This document shows, piece by piece, positions 59,562-64,000 of a DNA stretch of 64,000 bases. Position 1 is the stretch's first letter. Every line of letters begins with the position of its first letter. Below the pieces are notes generated by a model that was not told where the DNA came from, did not search any database, and saw only the letters and a list, made by a program, of their open reading frames with translations. The DNA is taken from contig NC_135243.1 of the NCBI RefSeq assembly GCF_947623445.1, forward strand, positions 5,148,501-5,212,500. Reading direction: 5' to 3'. Both the position numbers and the translations under genes were made by a program. The DNA is from Clavelina lepadiformis. Lineage: Eukaryota; Chordata; Ascidiacea; Aplousobranchia; Clavelinidae.

Positions 59562-60603
59562 ATCGAACACAGACAATTTTTATTTTTAAAGCATTGAAGG
59601 GAAATAAAAGTATATGCATTTGAATGGGGAGGAGTTTAAAAATAGAAAAATAACATGAACAATAACAACGATATGTATTTGACAACTTTACATTCAATAA
59701 AATACAAAGCTTGTATTTACAGCTTTTATTTACTTGTAAAATACAAAGTTTGTATTTTATTAGATTTTTATCCGGTTTAGTTGATCAACCTCCAAGTTTT
59801 CATTGGTTACGTACTAGTAGTATAAATAGCATACATTCCTTAATAATAGCAACCTCAAGGAAATTGGTGATTGACGCTTGAAGAAATGACACCTTTTGCT
59901 ATATACGCTACCTAATGACGTATCATTTAAAATCAATGCAATTTCTGTCTCACGCTATTGATACGCTGACAAGTCGGTTGCAGCATGAAGTTTTTCATTA
60001 AAAAATCTAAAAAGATTGTTGATTTCTAGTATTACTACAAATTAAAAATAATTTCGAAAAACTATTTTTAGATAACTATTTGCATTCCAAAAAATAATTC
60101 CAGTGGTGTTATTGATTTAACGTAAAAATCACTCAGTTAACAATCATAACTATTAGACTAAAAATGTGTGACATTCACTTAAAATCGAGATAATCAATTC
60201 ATTTCTATACACCAAGGCATTTGAAACAGTTTTTGGACTCGGTGTAATTTTATCTCATTTCTTTCAGTTTTTTACATGTTTTATTTAACTTTATAAAAAC
60301 GGTTTTGATTTTGTATATTTTTTGCGCTTATGTTTTAAATTTTAATCTAAAACAAGTAAAAGAGAAATTAAAGGGAGGCATGTGCACATATATTGTGGAA
60401 AAATATTTCTAAATATATAACAAGATAACAATTATACAACCTGATGACAAGTAACCAAAGAACAAGCAACTAACCCTACTTTACTCTACTATCTTGTTGG
60501 AGAAAGATTCGTGCGAGCTTGGATGCCTTGCAAAACATGATTTTGTAATAAAAAAGCAGTAATTATTCTCCCCATCAAAAAATTTTGATTTTTTGCTCGT
60601 GCT

Positions 60604-60676
60604 TATTGGAGCGTGAAAGGAATTTTGATTGACCAATGAACTTTGCTGACCTTCGCTCAATCAGCTGCGCACGTGA
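60604..60676 (+). promoter_or_regulatory. shared upstream module, copy 3 (gene D)
   Basis: Reads ATTGGAGCGTGAAAGG, then GCTGACCTTCGCTCAATC, then CAGCTGCGCACGTG. AGCGTGAAA to CACGTG spacing is 59 bp, as in copy 1. It lies about 335 bp before the gene D ATG and about 0.95 kb from the oppositely oriented gene C module, so genes C and D are divergent. Confidence 0.7.
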
Positions 60677-61010
60677 TGTGAGATCTCTTTAGGCTGTTCA
60701 GAAACAACTAAACAAGCTGTCGGTATGCAACTTAGTCGACGTAAGATTGCTTAAATTTAAAGTGATCAATTGGCAGTTTTACAGCAGCAACCTCTCTAGC
60801 GAAAGTGACAAATATCTGTATTTTATACTTCGTTTTGCGCCACACTTTGCACGTGGCTTTGCTTTGATACTTGCTTTTACTTAAATTGTTTTTATAACCG
60901 CTTTAAAATTATCCAAATTGATTTATTCAGGGCATTCGTAAACATTTCTTTAGTTAGAGGTTGAAAGGTTTTCCGAATATAATTCTATTTACTTCACAGC
61001 ACGAGCACCA

Positions 61011-61433
61011 ATGCCGAAGGTCGATATGGAGGAAGCATATACATACAAACGTCGAAGAAATGTCAGTCAATTTAAACCGATGCGTTTTCCAACAGGTAAA
61101 TTTCATGAAATGCAAAGATCTCCCAGGTTCTAACTAAAAGCAACATATTCTCAACCATCTGTTTTCTCTTTTAACAGATTCAGGACTTACAGAGTGGCAT
61201 TGTATGTACTTTCTCGTGCTTTCGCTTGTTTTAATGATTGTGGGTTTCTGTATTCATATGTCAATGCATTATTACCAGGTATATTTGCTAATTGGTGACA
61301 AGCTTTCAGCTTTTGTCCAAAAACTAGAAATTGATAATTTAGGCCTATCATGGTGATAGAAAAAGATAAACTTTTGTCTTATTTTTAGATTCATTCCTAT
61401 CTCTTTCCACCAAAGGCCTCGTTTGACCCATGA
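61011..61433 (+). CDS. gene D: 76-aa single-pass membrane protein, inverted paralogue of the 3' part of gene C
   Basis: Exons 61011-61095, 61178-61278, 61389-61433; phases 1 and 0 agree. The first exon follows TTTACTTCACAG and reads ARAPMPKVDMEEAYTYKRRR across the acceptor, against ARAPLPRLDRDKSYEIR in gene C; here an ATG replaces the Leu codon. The TM exon (101 nt) has TEWHC, MYFLVLSLVLMIVGFCIHM, then SMHYYQ. The last exon, IHSYLFPPKASFDP, aligns with SHSFPSPPADIL of gene C. The upstream intron (60757-60890) is also clearly related to the gene C intron at 56870-57015, in the opposite orientation. So part of gene C was copied in inversion and joined to its own promoter module. TM sequences have diverged strongly. 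Confidence 0.65.
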
Positions 61434-62494
61434 ATATATTATAGGTAAAGACACCTCTTCAAGATGGCAAAATTTTCTTATCGTTTTAAATCTTTGAAAT
61501 ATGTTTCTAAATTTCATTTACCTTAAGCCCATACCCAAAGGTTTTTGTAACATGGCGGTGTTGTAAGTCTAAAGCTCTATTTCGTTGGGCTTGGGGTTAA
61601 CTTATAATGTACAGGGTGCTTCTATTGATTTAAATTCTGTTGTGCAGTGTTGCAAATAATTTTCGGCCTGTCTGTTTATAGTTATAAACATAAGCATAGT
61701 CAAGCTTTGATGTTTTGCTTAAACCTTACAGCAATAAACGCTCACATTTGTGCTGTAATCTGACAACACTATTCTTCTGTCAATTATAAAACCTTAACAC
61801 AGTGCTAAATGAACTTCAAGTCATGAACAATGTTTTGCATTATTTGTATGTGTAGCTCTTCGAGTATAACTCTTAGTTGCCAAATTATTAAGTTAATTGT
61901 TTCGTTTTTTGTCATGAAATTTATTGATAAATATTACAATCTTAATATAATTTTCTACATGGTCAATAAAATGTCCTGCTTGGAAAGGTAACATCTTCGA
62001 AATACTTGGAAGAGTGGGTTTCAGTTTGATTAAAATTATGACAATACTTCACAGTTAAAGCTCATAAAGTTTGGTCCCTTATCTTATATCTTTATCCTTT
62101 AAAGTTTTGCGCATTATTGATTCCTCTAATGGGGTGTTTGATGATATAGTATTTATGTGTTTCATGTAATCAAACCAATGCAAAACATTTGAATTTATGA
62201 GTAGATGTCAACTTAGATCAAAGTTTTCTTTGTAACTTCTATGCATGAGATAAAAAATGGTTTAAGAATTTTGTCACAGTAGCGACATTGTTAAGAAATT
62301 TTGAATGGAAAACGATCTCGATCTAACTTCCCTTTTAGTATTTCAGTAAAATCACACAGAAATTTCGTTTAATTTTCCTTATAAATTAATTAGCTGACAA
62401 AGGTTTGTCAACACTCTGTAATGTCTTTTATATTTATTACTCAATAACAAACATTTCTTGTCTCCAACTAAATTTTAAAAATAAGTTAGCATTT
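61434..62494. other. 3' flank of gene D; nothing recognised
   Basis: AT-rich sequence between gene D and the fourth shared module. No exon, repeat end or RNA gene was seen. Confidence 0.4.
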
Positions 62495-62567
62495 CTCACT
62501 GTAGCGTGAAATTAACCTTCTCCAATAACGTTGTCTTGACTGGCTTTTACAATCAGCTGAGCACGTG
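62495..62567 (+). promoter_or_regulatory. shared upstream module, copy 4 (no gene assigned)
   Basis: Reads CTCACTGTAGCGTGAAATTA, then TTGACTGGCTTTTACAAT, then CAGCTGAGCACGTG. AGCGTGAAA to CACGTG spacing is 58 bp. No matching exon set was found between here and the window end, so its gene is either beyond the window, degenerate, or too diverged to see. Confidence 0.65.
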
Positions 62568-63714
62568 TTCAGCAATAGATTTAGCAAAGGCAAACAGTTT
62601 AAAGTAACGATTTTATTATCATTTGATTATTAATGCGTGATTTTGTTTTAGTAATCTACTGAGCAGCTAGCAGTAGAAGTAGCAATAACTGTTTTTATTC
62701 GAACAGAAAAAGATTAAAAAAAGATTTTCTAGTTCATGAAGCCAGACTTAATTTCACGTTTACGGTGAACCGCAACACCCTTAATTTTGAGTAACTATAG
62801 ACAGTGCAGCGTTGTCACTTTAATAAAACAAACCGATTGTTATCTTTAAAAAACACCATTTAATGGTCACAGCCAGACACCGACTAAAAACCCTCTCTCT
62901 CTAGAAAAAAGCGCACCATCTTTATATTTAGCGAGGGTGCCAAATCATGTGATCAAAATAGATAAGAACAAACATGCAAAGGTACTAATTGGTAAAATTA
63001 TGTACATAAAAAAAAAAAAATAATGAAATCAATCAACTAACATCTGGATAATTTCAGCAAACTTTCTGTTATCTGTTATCTATACCTATCGATTATATTT
63101 TCTTACTAAGCAGGAGCCAACGCAAAAATATTTCTTTCCATGACATTCACGCTTAGCATTTCAATAGCAACAGCAACGTCTTAGGCATAAGTATTTCAAG
63201 AAAAACTACTTGGGTTACATTAAAACTTGGTTTATTTGCAGACATTAACTTTTACAAGAAATAACATATACATAACAAGAAATTAATTCAAATGTATCAA
63301 ATACCAAACTCTCCAAAACCGATAAAATATTTTAACCTTTTAAATTGTTTAAATTGGTGATTTCACAAAAAAATGATGTCACAAAAACAACATTTTTGCA
63401 TATCACGAAAACAATTGACTCACAATGGAGCCTGTGCGGCTACGTAATTGATCTGAGTTTTTGTGCGAAAATATTTCATAAGAGACACTCCAACAATCCC
63501 AGGTAACTTTTTCGCTTCATTGCTTTTCGATTATCTCATCTATATAAGAACACATGAAGACAATGTTATCACTGAATGATAACAACATGGCTTGTCCCTA
63601 ATTACTTTGGCATTATTTGCTACGACAAAAATGTTACCTAAAAAGGTTTTTTAAAATTTATATTTAAAAACACACAAAAAATTAGCATCTTGAAAAGATA
63701 TCTTCTATACTTAC
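62568..63714. other. no gene recognised downstream of module copy 4
   Basis: A TTTTGTTTTAG acceptor-like site near 62652 resembles the one after module copy 2 (near 54455), but no open TM exon follows. There is a CT run near 62894 and a poly-A tract near 63010. Confidence 0.4.
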
Positions 63715-63998
63715 TGGATTTTTGAATCAGCAGAAAATTTCAAGATCAGGATCAGGATGCTGCAAAACATGCTGCAGTATAAATTCAGTCTAATAATTTC
63801 GGCTATTGACCCGATAAAAACATCGGGGCAAACACCCGTGAATATTTGTGTGCCTATCTGCGGCAACACGGCCCAATGCAATGCAGCGGCGTATTTTGGG
63901 AAAAATGGATAAAACATCATCGTTGGTTGGTTATCATATAAATTAAACGTACCTTTGGTGACTAAGTGGTGGATAAGTATAGCGGACCAAACACAAAA
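63715..63998 (-). CDS. multi-pass membrane protein, partial exon at window edge
   Basis: An open frame runs from the window edge to AAATCCA|GTAAGT at 63715, leaving in phase 2. It encodes at least 94 residues with SAILIHHLVTKG, then MMFYPFFPKYAAALHWAVLP, then GVCPDVFIGSIAEIIR, and LYCSMFCSILILILKF. Hydrophobic stretches alternate with short polar ones, as in a polytopic membrane protein. The start and the upstream exons lie right of the window. A second donor-like site (CACCAAAG|GTACGT) occurs near 63951 but is not needed. The family is not recognised. Confidence 0.45.
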
Positions 63999-64000
63999 AG

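Noticed and set aside
54281-62567. Reading the repeated AGCGTGAAA...CACGTG blocks as transposon ends
   Set aside because: They are direct copies at similar distances before gene starts, with diverged filler and no inverted partner or target duplication. A promoter role fits better, but a genome-wide count would be decisive.

Overview
The window is AT-rich animal DNA. Genes have many short introns with GT-AG ends, reading phases agree across splice sites, and non-autonomous DNA transposons are scattered between genes. The gene set (EAG-type channel PAS exon, GCSH, HERPUD, B9D1, LC8-type dynein light chain, clade-B-like serpin) is metazoan. Compact genes and overall texture suggest an invertebrate deuterostome, most likely a tunicate. 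That assignment is inference.

Left part (1-16 kb): one KCNH-type PAS exon (minus, 1056-1182), long sequence with no recognisable genes, a hAT-like MITE (13.3-13.7 kb), then the complete five-exon GCSH gene (plus).

16-32 kb: a nine-exon HERPUD gene (minus), a thioredoxin-like fossil, a complete five-exon B9D1 gene (minus, with a hAT MITE in its last intron), two adjacent MITEs, a solo LTR, and a second, short HERPUD paralogue. The short copy keeps the ubiquitin-like exons in phase but has lost the membrane hairpin.

32-50 kb: duplicated non-coding segments, a transposon with sub-repeated inverted ends, a 56-bp palindromic insert with an 8-bp direct repeat, an LC8/DNAL4-like gene (plus), a pogo/Tigger element with a PHD-like C-terminus, another hAT MITE, an unrecognised six-exon gene encoding 202 aa (minus), and a single-exon intracellular-type serpin (plus).

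51-62.6 kb: the most unusual region. Four multi-exon genes and one partial copy encode small single-pass membrane proteins with almost no sequence in common. They share exon phases (a TM exon entered in phase 1) and an upstream module in which AGCGTGAAA is followed by CAGCTG-type and CACGTG boxes; in four copies the spacing between AGCGTGAAA and CACGTG is 58-64 bp, in a weaker fifth copy about 43 bp. One gene has tandem symmetric 1-1 cassette exons, one of them dead, and part of it is repeated in inverted orientation under a separate promoter module. I do not recognise the family. The window ends in an exon of an unidentified multi-pass membrane protein (minus).
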